From the NCBI GenBank assembly GCA_963579925.1, contig CAUZJA010000037.1, forward strand, positions 1 to 16,761: a DNA stretch of 16,761 bases, given 5' to 3'. This document shows, piece by piece, positions 7,042-14,428 of the stretch. The notes beneath the pieces are model-generated. The model did not search any database. It saw nothing but the letters and a program-made list of their open reading frames with translations, and was not told the DNA's origin. The stretch's first letter is position 1. Each line of letters starts with the position of its first letter. A program made the position numbers and the translations under genes. This DNA comes from UBA1151 sp963579925 (GTDB lineage: Bacteria > Chloroflexota > Dehalococcoidia > Lucifugimonadales > Lucifugimonadaceae).

Positions 7042-7819
7042 GCCACTGGAAGAGTCTGTTCGGATTCGGATGGGCAGACGTATCGCGGATCTCACATTTA
7101 TCGATCAGTCTGGAGCACCCGTCGGCGGGCCACGGCGTGATCGTCCAGTCAAGATATCCGTCAAATACGATGAGCGTGACATCGCCGAGTTGGGTTCAGT
7201 CGACGAGGTGACTCTTGAGCGATATCAAAAGGTGACCGGCGAGTGGAAGAACATGGAGGCTTCAGTAGACCTGAAGGCCCAGCGCGCTGTCACGTGGCAG
7301 AATGATTTCCGGGCCGGTCGTAAGCCATACGGCGGAAGCATTCTGGTGGCGAAGGGCGTGGGCCCAGAACTCAACCTCCTTGTCGATGCCGTTGAGGGAG
7401 CGGGATTCCGAGCGATTGTGGAGTCTGACGGACTCGCCGTGAGCAAACGAACAGAGGCAGAACTTCCAGATGTGGCCGTAATCGATCTGGAACTTCCACG
7501 TCTGGACGGTATACAAGTCTTGCGGCAGATCAAAGGCAACTCAGTCACCCGACCAACGTCGGTCATTTTGCTAGCGGACAACAATGAACGCACCCTTCAC
7601 GGATCACTCATGACCATGGGCGTGCGAGACATCATCTTTAAGCCCTGGCTACCCGGCGACATTCAGCGTCGAGTTCAGCGCGCCTACCAATCCCGCAGAA
7701 CGTCAAAGCGACAGCAACAGCGGGCGTTTGACCGCGTGAAGGCCCGCCAGGTCCGAAATTCACCAAAAGGCGAACGTCCCGCCACAGGCACTACGCGAAG
7801 GGTGCGCCGCGCCTCCTGA
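6932..7819 (+). CDS. Response regulator-like protein, C-terminal part: beta domain, receiver, basic tail
   Basis: Genuine sequence begins near 7005, where the frame takes over from the upstream reading as LAPLGVNGGDEPLEESVRIRMG. The bases 6932-7004 are the overlap in the wrong frame. A beta-rich domain (residues about 26-127) reads RIADLTFIDQSGAPV and KISVKYDERDIAELGSVDEV, resembling ZU5-type beta-sandwiches. A second receiver follows (about 134-252) with phospho-Asp185 in VIDLELPRLDG and Lys237 in FKPW. The N-terminal acidic pair is absent (LVAKG), so Mg2+ binding and phosphorylation are doubtful. The tail (255-295) is strongly basic, with many Arg, Lys and Gln, and could bind nucleic acid or a membrane. 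No known output domain is visible. It ends 35 bp before the convergent hyuA. Its own start codon at 6932 is probably artificial. Confidence 0.75.
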   Translation: MAVRWRRVTALSGLKSQREALGHRFRLAPLGVNGGDEPLEESVRIRMGRRIADLTFIDQSGAPVGGPRRDRPVKISVKYDERDIAELGSVDEVTLERYQKVTGEWKNMEASVDLKAQRAVTWQNDFRAGRKPYGGSILVAKGVGPELNLLVDAVEGAGFRAIVESDGLAVSKRTEAELPDVAVIDLELPRLDGIQVLRQIKGNSVTRPTSVILLADNNERTLHGSLMTMGVRDIIFKPWLPGDIQRRVQRAYQSRRTSKRQQQRAFDRVKARQVRNSPKGERPATGTTRRVRRAS

Positions 7820-7854
7820 GTGCATGCCGCACGGGCAGATGAATCAGCCAGCGG

Positions 7855-9954
7855 CTAATCGTTCCGAATCAGCAGATTCCCTACCACGTCTATCGTGGCG
7901 GACGTGCCGGGGTGGATTACGGTTGTTGAGTCAACTTCTTCGACTATCGCAGGACCGGCGATTTGATCACCTTCACCTAGCCGATATCTATCGAACACGG
8001 GCGTGGGAACAAGTCCGCCTGACTCAGCGAAGTAAACGTCGCGCGTCTCTTTGATAGCGCCATCTGAACCCGTGCCTCTAGTTACCTCTTTGAGGTTGGG
8101 ACGAGCAATCTCGCCACGGGCGGTCACTTGCATATTCACGAACTCGACTGGCTCTTCAGGAGCGTTGTGTCCGTAAGCTCGTTCATGGGCTACGTGATAG
8201 TCGGCCGTCACACCATCCAGCGTGACCTGAGTGATCGTCCCCGGTGCTAATTCCACGCTTAGTTCGTAGCTTTGGCCCACATACCTGACATCGGCATGCC
8301 GCTCGAAATCCATCTCAGACTCCGGAACGCCTTCCTTCACCAACGCATCTCGCCCAAGCGTCTCAAGTTCGTCCAGTATCGTCTCAATCTCGGAGGGAAC
8401 GGAGTTAGAGACACGGTTGATTCGGGTACGAGAGTTCTCATGCTTGAGATCGGTGACCAGCAATCCCAACGCAGACGTAATTCCGGGACTCATGGGGATG
8501 ATGGTTAGCGGCACATCGGTATCGATGGCCAGTTTTGTTGCGTGAACCGGGCCAGCGCCGCCGAATCCCACAAGCACGAAGTCTCTCGGGTCGAATCCGC
8601 GCTGCACAGAGATCAGGCGAAGTGCGTTCACCATCGCCGAGTTCGCGATCTCAACGATGCCATTGGCGGCTTCGAGCAGCGTCAGGCCCAGTGGCTCAGC
8701 GCAGCGCGTCATGATCGCTTTTTCTGCGAGATTCTTGTGCAACGGGACCTCCCCACCAAGGAAGTAGTCTGGATTCAGTCGACCGAGGACCAGATTCGCA
8801 TCAGTGATCGTGAGTTCAGTGCCGCCCTGACCGTAGCAAGCCGGACCTGGATCTGCGCCAGCTGAGCGTGGGCCCACCCGCAGCACGCCGCCGGGGTCGA
8901 CCCATGCGATAGACCCACCGCCGGCGCCAATCTCGACGAGGTCGATCACCGGCGTCCTGATGGGGTAGCCGCTGCCTCGGCCAGCGCCGGTGTCAGCACC
9001 CGCTGCAGCTCCAACTTCATAGTCTTTTGTGACTTTTGGTTCGCCATCCTGAATGAGCGCGGCCTTTGTGGTTGTGCCGCCCATATCGAACGACAGAACG
9101 TTGGAGTAGCCGATGGCATCAGCAACGTATGAGGCCGCAATAACGCCAGCCGCCGGGCCTGATTCCACCATGTACACCGGCCGCTCGACAGCCGCCTCGA
9201 AGGTGTAGACACCACCGTTGCTCTGCATCACCAGCAACTCGGATTCCAATCCGTCAGCTCTGAGTCGCTCTTCTATGGAGCTCAGATACTGGCCTACGAT
9301 TGGCGTTATTGAAGAGTTGACCACGGCGGTGCTAGCCCTGAAATACTCCCGAAATTCCGGCACGATGTCTGACGAGAGAGATATCGCTACTTCAGGCATC
9401 ACTTCATTGAGAATCTTGCCGATGCGTCGCTCATGATCCTGATTGGCGTAGGAGTGCAGCAGACACACGGCGATGGCCTCCACACCCTCCTCTTTCAGCT
9501 TGAGCGCGACGGTGCGCACCGCGTCCTCATCCAGAGGTGTGATCACTTCTCCAAGGGCGTTGAGCCGTTCAGGCACGCCGAAGCAAAGATAGCGTGGTAC
9601 CAGTGGCGCAGGCTTCTCGAACTGTAAATCGTAGAGGGATGGCCTGATCTGGCGGGCGATCTCCAGCATGTCTCGGAAGCCCTTAGTGGTGATGAACCCT
9701 GTACGGGCCACATTGCCTTCAATAATGGCGTTTGTGGCGACGGTTGTGCCGTGAACCACGTATCCAACCTGCTCCGGCTCTACCGACGCCTCCTTCAGGA
9801 GCCTCGCGGCGGCGTTAAGGAAGCCGCGAGATGGATCGTCGGGCGTCGAAGGCACTTTGGTGATCTGGATCTCACCTGTGGTCTCGTTTATGAGCACGCC
9901 ATCGGTGAACGTTCCGCCCGTGTCGATCCCTATCCGGTACTTTTCAGGGGTCAA
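7855..9954 (-). CDS. hyuA: Hydantoinase/oxoprolinase family protein, subunit A (N-methylhydantoinase A-like)
   Basis: The 699 residues fit HyuA, the ATP-binding subunit of ATP-dependent hydantoinase, 5-oxoprolinase and the related acetone/acetophenone carboxylases. Hydant_A_N starts with IGIDTGGTFTDGV (8-20), the phosphate-binding motif of the actin-like fold. VHGTTVATNAIIEG follows at 67-80. The central domain has SNGGVYTFEAAVERPVYMVES, DMGGTTTK (290-297) and EIGAGGGSIA (341-350), then SAGADPGPACYG. The C-terminal domain has GFGGAGPVHA. All core motifs look intact. The start is TTG 9954, with no strong Shine-Dalgarno. It begins 14 bp after the hyuB stop, so the two are co-transcribed and translation may be coupled. 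The substrate cannot be set from motifs: hydantoins, 5-oxoproline and ketone carboxylation all belong to this family. Confidence 0.93.
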   Translation of the reverse strand: MTPEKYRIGIDTGGTFTDGVLINETTGEIQITKVPSTPDDPSRGFLNAAARLLKEASVEPEQVGYVVHGTTVATNAIIEGNVARTGFITTKGFRDMLEIARQIRPSLYDLQFEKPAPLVPRYLCFGVPERLNALGEVITPLDEDAVRTVALKLKEEGVEAIAVCLLHSYANQDHERRIGKILNEVMPEVAISLSSDIVPEFREYFRASTAVVNSSITPIVGQYLSSIEERLRADGLESELLVMQSNGGVYTFEAAVERPVYMVESGPAAGVIAASYVADAIGYSNVLSFDMGGTTTKAALIQDGEPKVTKDYEVGAAAGADTGAGRGSGYPIRTPVIDLVEIGAGGGSIAWVDPGGVLRVGPRSAGADPGPACYGQGGTELTITDANLVLGRLNPDYFLGGEVPLHKNLAEKAIMTRCAEPLGLTLLEAANGIVEIANSAMVNALRLISVQRGFDPRDFVLVGFGGAGPVHATKLAIDTDVPLTIIPMSPGITSALGLLVTDLKHENSRTRINRVSNSVPSEIETILDELETLGRDALVKEGVPESEMDFERHADVRYVGQSYELSVELAPGTITQVTLDGVTADYHVAHERAYGHNAPEEPVEFVNMQVTARGEIARPNLKEVTRGTGSDGAIKETRDVYFAESGGLVPTPVFDRYRLGEGDQIAGPAIVEEVDSTTVIHPGTSATIDVVGNLLIRND

Positions 9955-9968
9955 TCTGATGGCCTGTT

Positions 9969-11738
9969 CTAGTGCGCCGTTTCGCGCAACTGTCGGGTAG
10001 CTGATTCGTCTATGTTGCGACCGGTGCTGTCGATCTCAACTCGGTACTCAGTGCGCGCGCGCTCGGTGCTGACTTTGCCGTTCAGGACATCGTCGAGTAC
10101 CAGTGATGGTTCACGTTCGTAGGGGTTTCCGTAGCCACCGCCGCCGCAGGTCTGGTAACTGATGACATCGCCCGGCTTGAGTTGGAGCGTCACCTTAGAG
10201 CCGAGTTCTATGGACTCACGACCGGGGTTTTGAATGTAGTACGCCTTCCGCCCGGCCTTCCCGCCGAAGAGACCCCACGGACCTGATATCTCGCGGTCAG
10301 CAAGAATCGTGAACTTGGCTGCAACATCCGGGAACTCATAATCGCGCCGCAAGCCCAGGCCACCACGCTGCCGGCCCGGGCCTTCCGAGTTCTCAATGAG
10401 CTCGTATCGGGAGATCCGCATTGGGTGTTTTGCTTCGGTCTCTTCCGCGGGCGCGTTCTCGGTGTTCTGTCCGTGCGCTTGAACGGCGTCAGGACCGTCC
10501 AGCGTCATGCGTCCGCCGTAGCCGCCAGCGATGGCCTCGTACGTGCACTTGTACTCGCCATCGGCCGGATCAATCACGCCAATTCCAACCTGGCACTGCA
10601 TCGCCTTTGTGCCCGCCGGGACGCGGTCTGGCATGGCGTCTGAGAGTGCAAGGAATATCAGGTCATTGAGACGATCTTCCGTCTCCCAACCACCCACCAC
10701 AGCGGCCGGCGGAGCAGCGTGCGTCACCGTGCCTTTGGGCGCGTGGACCTTCATGTTGCGGTAGAAGCCATCGTTGACTGGCAGGTCCTTGTCCAGCAGC
10801 GCTCGCAGGGCATACGCACAGCCGGAGAACGTCATTGCAAGCGTGGAGTTGATGGGCGCACGACGCTGCGGATCGGAGCCAGTAGTGTCAAAGAAAACCT
10901 CGTTCTCTTCGATCCGCACCTCGATAACGAGTTTGACTACCTTGTCGGTGAAGCCATCACTGTCGAGAAACCCTTCCGCCTTGTAGGTGCCGTTTGGCAG
11001 CCCGGCGATCTCAGACTTCGTCCGGCGCGATGTGTACTCCAGAAGTTCATTCATATAGAATAGCGTTTCGTCGTAGCCATACTGGTCGAAAAGGCTGATG
11101 ACACGTCGAGTACCGATCAGGTTTGCCGATACCTGTGCTCGGAAGTCGCCCGGGGTCTCCCGCTTTGACCTGACTTGTGCCATTACCAGAGTGAAGATGT
11201 CTGAGACGATCTCTCCGCCTTCAACAAACTTCACCGGTGGGATGATTATTCCCTCCTGGTAGATCTCTTGGAACGCTCCCAGACTGGCTGGAGCACCACC
11301 ACCAACATCAACGTGGTGCGCAAGCGTCGCCAAATATCCCACTGGCTTCTCGCCCAGCTCATCTGGAGCGCCAGGGTAGTAAACCGGCGCAATCAGCGTG
11401 ATGTCGTTCAGGTGCGTCCCGCCGGAGTGCGGGTCGTTCACCAGAATCATGTCACCCGGTGCCATATTCTCAACGCCGTAGCTTCGGACGGAGCGCGGGA
11501 TCAGCTCAACAAACGAACCAAGATGCACCGGCTGCGTGAACGCCTGCGCCACCACTCGCAGTTCGCTATCAAGGAAGGCACACGAGAAGTCCTGACGCGT
11601 CTTTACATTCGTGGAGTACGCGCTGCGCCTCAGCGTCGCCGCCATCTCCTCGGTGGTCGCAGTGAGTGCACTACGGATCACCTCAAACTTGATGGGGTCG
11701 AGGGAGTTGGTTCCAGTTGATTGCCCGTTTGAATGCAT
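9969..11738 (-). CDS. hyuB: Hydantoinase/oxoprolinase family protein, subunit B (copy 1, operon with hyuA)
   Basis: The 589 residues match the HyuB family along their length. The N-terminus has DPIKFEVIRSAL, then EEMAATLRRSAYSTNVKTRQDFSCA. The middle has DMILVNDPHSGGTHLNDITLIAPV and LAHHVDVGGGAPASLGAFQEIYQEGIIIPPVK. The C-terminus has the signature GGGGYGNP (532-539). With the A subunit just downstream it should form the cytosolic ATP-dependent ring-opening (or carboxylating) enzyme. The ATG 11738 has no Shine-Dalgarno, but a perfect TATAAT lies 8 nt upstream, suggesting leaderless translation. It is a close paralogue of the gene at 12641-14362, and similarity is visible even at DNA level near their 5' ends. 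Confidence 0.93.
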   Translation of the reverse strand: MHSNGQSTGTNSLDPIKFEVIRSALTATTEEMAATLRRSAYSTNVKTRQDFSCAFLDSELRVVAQAFTQPVHLGSFVELIPRSVRSYGVENMAPGDMILVNDPHSGGTHLNDITLIAPVYYPGAPDELGEKPVGYLATLAHHVDVGGGAPASLGAFQEIYQEGIIIPPVKFVEGGEIVSDIFTLVMAQVRSKRETPGDFRAQVSANLIGTRRVISLFDQYGYDETLFYMNELLEYTSRRTKSEIAGLPNGTYKAEGFLDSDGFTDKVVKLVIEVRIEENEVFFDTTGSDPQRRAPINSTLAMTFSGCAYALRALLDKDLPVNDGFYRNMKVHAPKGTVTHAAPPAAVVGGWETEDRLNDLIFLALSDAMPDRVPAGTKAMQCQVGIGVIDPADGEYKCTYEAIAGGYGGRMTLDGPDAVQAHGQNTENAPAEETEAKHPMRISRYELIENSEGPGRQRGGLGLRRDYEFPDVAAKFTILADREISGPWGLFGGKAGRKAYYIQNPGRESIELGSKVTLQLKPGDVISYQTCGGGGYGNPYEREPSLVLDDVLNGKVSTERARTEYRVEIDSTGRNIDESATRQLRETAH

Positions 11739-11746
11739 AAGGCGGA

Positions 11747-11752
11747 ATTATA
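11747..11752 (-). promoter_or_regulatory. TATAAT box directly before the hyuB-hyuA operon (leaderless promoter candidate)
   Basis: Minus-strand TATAAT ends 8 nt before the ATG of hyuB copy 1, inside GGCCCTATAATTCC. A start site about 7 nt downstream would coincide with the ATG, and no Shine-Dalgarno is present. No clear -35 is visible. The second hyuB has the same arrangement. Confidence 0.55.
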
Positions 11753-11843
11753 GGGCCGTGGGCGGGATAAAGGACACAGCTTGTGCCGAATTGGCTGTCG
11801 AATTCGTAACGTCTGCCGGTGGCAGTAGTCGACTGGCATGGCC

Positions 11844-11849
11844 TATATT
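11844..11849 (+). promoter_or_regulatory. TATATT box directly before the lipoprotein gene (leaderless promoter candidate)
   Basis: TATATT ends 7 nt before ATG 11857 with no Shine-Dalgarno between. This supports that ATG as the start and suggests a leaderless mRNA. No good -35 is seen. The 118-bp gap 11739-11856 thus carries back-to-back promoters for hyuB and the lipoprotein. Confidence 0.4.
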
Positions 11850-11856
11850 TGCTCGT

Positions 11857-12618
11857 ATGATCAGGAATCGAGCAGGTCTTGCGATTAAAACCGTGCGGCA
11901 AATTAGGCAGACGGCATTCCTCTACGGAGCGTTGTTATCGGCCATGCTGCTCGTCATCGCGTGCGGTGGCAACTCTGCCGACAGTCCACTGCCGACGTTT
12001 GCCAGTCCTCCGACGGTGACCCCTGTTGTGGTGCAGGATGCAATACCCGCCACACTTTCGACGGCACCGGCTGATGATCCCCTGCCTACAGCTACCGCGG
12101 GATCCGTTGCGAGCGCCACCTCAGACTCCGGGGTGCCCACAGTCCAAGCGGTGACGGTCATCGCCCCCACGCCCGAATTTGCTGCACCCGCAGTTACCGC
12201 CAACTTCGTGCCAGACAGCGTGAAACTCGGTGTTGGTGATGATTTACAAACGGTCCGAATTACGGCTTCGGGTATAGATCCACGGGCGAACGGCTATCAA
12301 GTACATCTGTTGCATCCAGAGAATATCGAGATCGAATCGATTTCGTGCGTCGGCCTATTCGACGGCGGCTTCGCGCTTGGCCCAGCACCACTGGACGATG
12401 GTGCACTAATTGGATGCGCCGTCCTGGGTGTAATCGGAGAGACGGCCGGTGAGGTCGTGGAACTCGTCCTCAAGCGGAAATCTGCAGGCGAGGCTGAAAT
12501 CTCGATACGCGAAAGCAGCCACGAGGGCGATGCCTTCTTTTCAGAGTTCGTCTGGCCCGGCGATGAACCCGGCCAGCAAGCGATTTTGGCGGACGGAGTG
12601 TTGACGGTTACGGAGTGA
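11857..12618 (+). CDS. Secreted lipoprotein with Thr/Ala/Pro-rich linker and cohesin-like beta domain
   Basis: From ATG 11857 the product has 253 residues. A basic N-terminus (IRNRAGLAIKTVRQIR) and a hydrophobic stretch end in the lipobox LVIAC, so it should be lipidated and surface-anchored. A low-complexity linker follows, rich in Thr, Ala, Pro and Val. The last 140 or so residues, from VTANFVPDSVKLGVGDDL to the end, look all-beta with a pattern recalling cohesin-type domains (a GYQVHLLHPENIEIES segment and AGEVVELVLKRKSAGEAEISI). Two cysteines (in ISCVG and IGCAV) could form a disulfide. An upstream in-frame ATG at 11611 would place translation inside hyuB and precede the signal peptide, so it is rejected. 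The gene separates the two hyuB copies. Function unknown; adhesion or substrate capture is a guess. Confidence 0.8.
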   Translation: MIRNRAGLAIKTVRQIRQTAFLYGALLSAMLLVIACGGNSADSPLPTFASPPTVTPVVVQDAIPATLSTAPADDPLPTATAGSVASATSDSGVPTVQAVTVIAPTPEFAAPAVTANFVPDSVKLGVGDDLQTVRITASGIDPRANGYQVHLLHPENIEIESISCVGLFDGGFALGPAPLDDGALIGCAVLGVIGETAGEVVELVLKRKSAGEAEISIRESSHEGDAFFSEFVWPGDEPGQQAILADGVLTVTE

Positions 12619-12624
12619 GCGAGG

Positions 12625-12639
12625 GCGCATGCAATGCGC
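12625..12639. terminator. Small hairpin between convergent lipoprotein and hyuB genes
   Basis: GCGCAT-GCA-ATGCGC forms a perfect 6-bp stem with a 3-nt loop in the 22 bp between the two convergent stop codons. The position suits a bidirectional terminator, but there is no T-tract on either side. Confidence 0.3.
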
Positions 12640-12640
12640 G

Positions 12641-14362
12641 CTACTTCACAGCCTGGCGAGCCCTCAACGTCTTCGCCTCGTCTACCGCACCGTCTGCTCC
12701 GATGACCACGCCGTACTCAGCCTCAGCGCGCTCACGTGACACCTTCTCGTCGCGTACGTCGCGCTGCACTAACTCCGGATCGCGATCAAACGGCAAGCCG
12801 TACCCGCCGCCGCCTGCTGTGCGGTAGGAGACTATGTCCCCGGGCTTCAGTTCGATGGTCGACTTGGAGTTTAATTCTCGATTCTCACCGTCCGGGTTGA
12901 AGACGTAACTGGCTTTTTCGCCGGGTTCGCCGCCATCGAGACCGTGGGGGCCTGCTTTGTCGCGGTCTGCAAGCACCGTGAACGTTGCCGGGCTGTACGG
13001 GAAGACGTAGTCGCGGCGTAGTCCAAGACCACCGCGGGTGCGTCCGGGGCCATCTGAGTTGTCGATCATTTCGTAGCGGGCGATTCGCACCGGGTAGTTG
13101 GACTCGGTCTCCTCGATGGGCGCGTTCTCCGTATTCTGGCCGTGGCACTGGACTGCATCTGGACCGTCTGAGCGTTCCCGTGCGCCGTATCCGCCCGCCA
13201 GCGTCTCCAGGAAGCAGTAATACTCGCCTGACGTGTCATCCTGGCCACCGAATCCGGCGTGGCACTGCATTGCCTTGGTTCCCGCTGGCACGCGATCTGG
13301 CATCGCCTCATGGAGTGCCTTGAAGATCAGGTCGTCCAGCCGCGCATGCGTTTCCCAGCCTCCGACCACGGGGGCAGGGTGGACGCAGTTCGTCACGGTG
13401 CCTTTCGGGGCGATCACCTGCACAAACTCGTAGTATCCGGCGTTAACAGGTGTGTCGGGGTCGATCAGTGCTCGAAGCGCGTATGCGCACGCCGAGAACG
13501 TCTGCGCGAATGTCGAGTTCACGGGCGCCTGCCGCTGCGGGTCGGAGCCGGTGGTGTCGAACACCACGCCATCATCGGAGATGGTGATCGCTACTTTGAG
13601 GATTACCGGGTTCTCGGTGAAGCCGTCGTTGTCGACAAACCCTTCCGCCTTGAACGTCCCACGGGGCAGTAGTGCTAGTTCAGCCTTGGTACGGCGGCGC
13701 GTGTAGTCGATGAGCGCATCAACGTACTTCTCCACCTCGTCCCGACCGTTGCGGTCCATGAGCTGCGTGAGCCGACGAATGCCCGTCTTGTTTGCGGCAA
13801 TCTGAGCACGGAAGTCGCCCGGCGTCTCCCGCTTGGACCTGATCTGCGCAAGGATGAGCCGGAACACGTCGTCATTCATCTCGCCGCGCTTCACCAGCTT
13901 CACTGGCGGGATGATGATGCCTTCTTGAAATACTTCCTGGAACGCACCAACGCTGGCTGGTGCGCCTCCGCCAACGTCCACGTGGTGCGCCAGCGAGGCC
14001 ATGTAGCCCACCAGTTCGCCCTGATAGTGCATTGGGGCGATGACGGTCACGTCGTTGAGGTGAACTCCACCGGAATATGGATCGTTGATGACCAGCATGT
14101 CGCCGGGATCAAGATTCTCAACCCCGTAGATGCCAACAGCCCGCGGCACCAGCTCAACAAATGACCCCAGATGCACCGCCTGCGTGAACGCCTGCGCCAC
14201 GACGCGCAAATCGGCGTCGAAGTAGGCGCAGGAAAAGTCCTGACGCGTCTTTACGTTGGTCGAGTACGCACTACGGCGCAAGGTCGCGGCCATCTCCTCC
14301 GTTGCTTCAACGAAGGCGGAACGCATCACTTCAAACTTGATGGGGTCAATGGCAGTTGTCAT
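12641..14362 (-). CDS. hyuB: Hydantoinase/oxoprolinase family protein, subunit B (copy 2, no adjacent A subunit)
   Basis: This is a full HyuB of 573 residues from ATG 14362, beginning TTAIDPIKFEVMRSAF and continuing EEMAATLRRSAYSTNVKTRQDFSCA. It keeps NDPYSGGVHLNDVTVIAPM, LAHHVDVGGGAPASVGAFQE and the C-terminal GGGGYGLP. An ATG at 14410 would add 16 residues absent from the paralogue, so 14362 is preferred. It is clearly homologous to the hyuB at 9969-11738 over its whole length. Downstream is a convergent lipoprotein gene, so no hyuA follows. It may share the single HyuA in this window, pair with one elsewhere, or be a remnant of an AB duplication. Upstream, in the same direction and 66 bp away, is the transporter gene. 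TATAAT lies 10 nt before the ATG and there is no Shine-Dalgarno. Confidence 0.92.
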   Translation of the reverse strand: MTTAIDPIKFEVMRSAFVEATEEMAATLRRSAYSTNVKTRQDFSCAYFDADLRVVAQAFTQAVHLGSFVELVPRAVGIYGVENLDPGDMLVINDPYSGGVHLNDVTVIAPMHYQGELVGYMASLAHHVDVGGGAPASVGAFQEVFQEGIIIPPVKLVKRGEMNDDVFRLILAQIRSKRETPGDFRAQIAANKTGIRRLTQLMDRNGRDEVEKYVDALIDYTRRRTKAELALLPRGTFKAEGFVDNDGFTENPVILKVAITISDDGVVFDTTGSDPQRQAPVNSTFAQTFSACAYALRALIDPDTPVNAGYYEFVQVIAPKGTVTNCVHPAPVVGGWETHARLDDLIFKALHEAMPDRVPAGTKAMQCHAGFGGQDDTSGEYYCFLETLAGGYGARERSDGPDAVQCHGQNTENAPIEETESNYPVRIARYEMIDNSDGPGRTRGGLGLRRDYVFPYSPATFTVLADRDKAGPHGLDGGEPGEKASYVFNPDGENRELNSKSTIELKPGDIVSYRTAGGGGYGLPFDRDPELVQRDVRDEKVSRERAEAEYGVVIGADGAVDEAKTLRARQAVK

Positions 14363-14372
14363 GGTGCGCCGG

Positions 14373-14378
14373 ATTATA
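14373..14378 (-). promoter_or_regulatory. TATAAT box directly before the second hyuB (leaderless promoter candidate)
   Basis: Minus-strand TATAAT ends 10 nt before ATG 14362, inside GGCTCTATAATCCG, almost the same string as before the first hyuB. No Shine-Dalgarno is seen and there is no clear -35. It also argues against the ATG at 14410, which lies upstream of the box. Confidence 0.5.
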
Positions 14379-14428
14379 GAGCCTTTTCGTTCAACAAGAT
14401 CAGGCGGCAAGGTCAGGAAATCAGAGCC

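Noticed and set aside
7820..7854. Terminator between the receiver gene and hyuA
   Set aside because: Only a 4-bp stem (GTGC/GCAC) is possible and there is no T-tract.
10719..11063. Plus-strand open frames antisense to hyuB copy 1
   Set aside because: They mirror the codon periodicity of the real gene and match no family pattern.
11611..11856. Longer start for the lipoprotein, at 11611
   Set aside because: It would read antisense through the 5' end of hyuB and put 82 residues before the signal peptide. ATG 11857 gives a proper lipoprotein signal.
14363..14410. Longer start for the second hyuB, at 14410
   Set aside because: The 16 extra residues have no match in the paralogue, and the TATAAT box lies inside that stretch.
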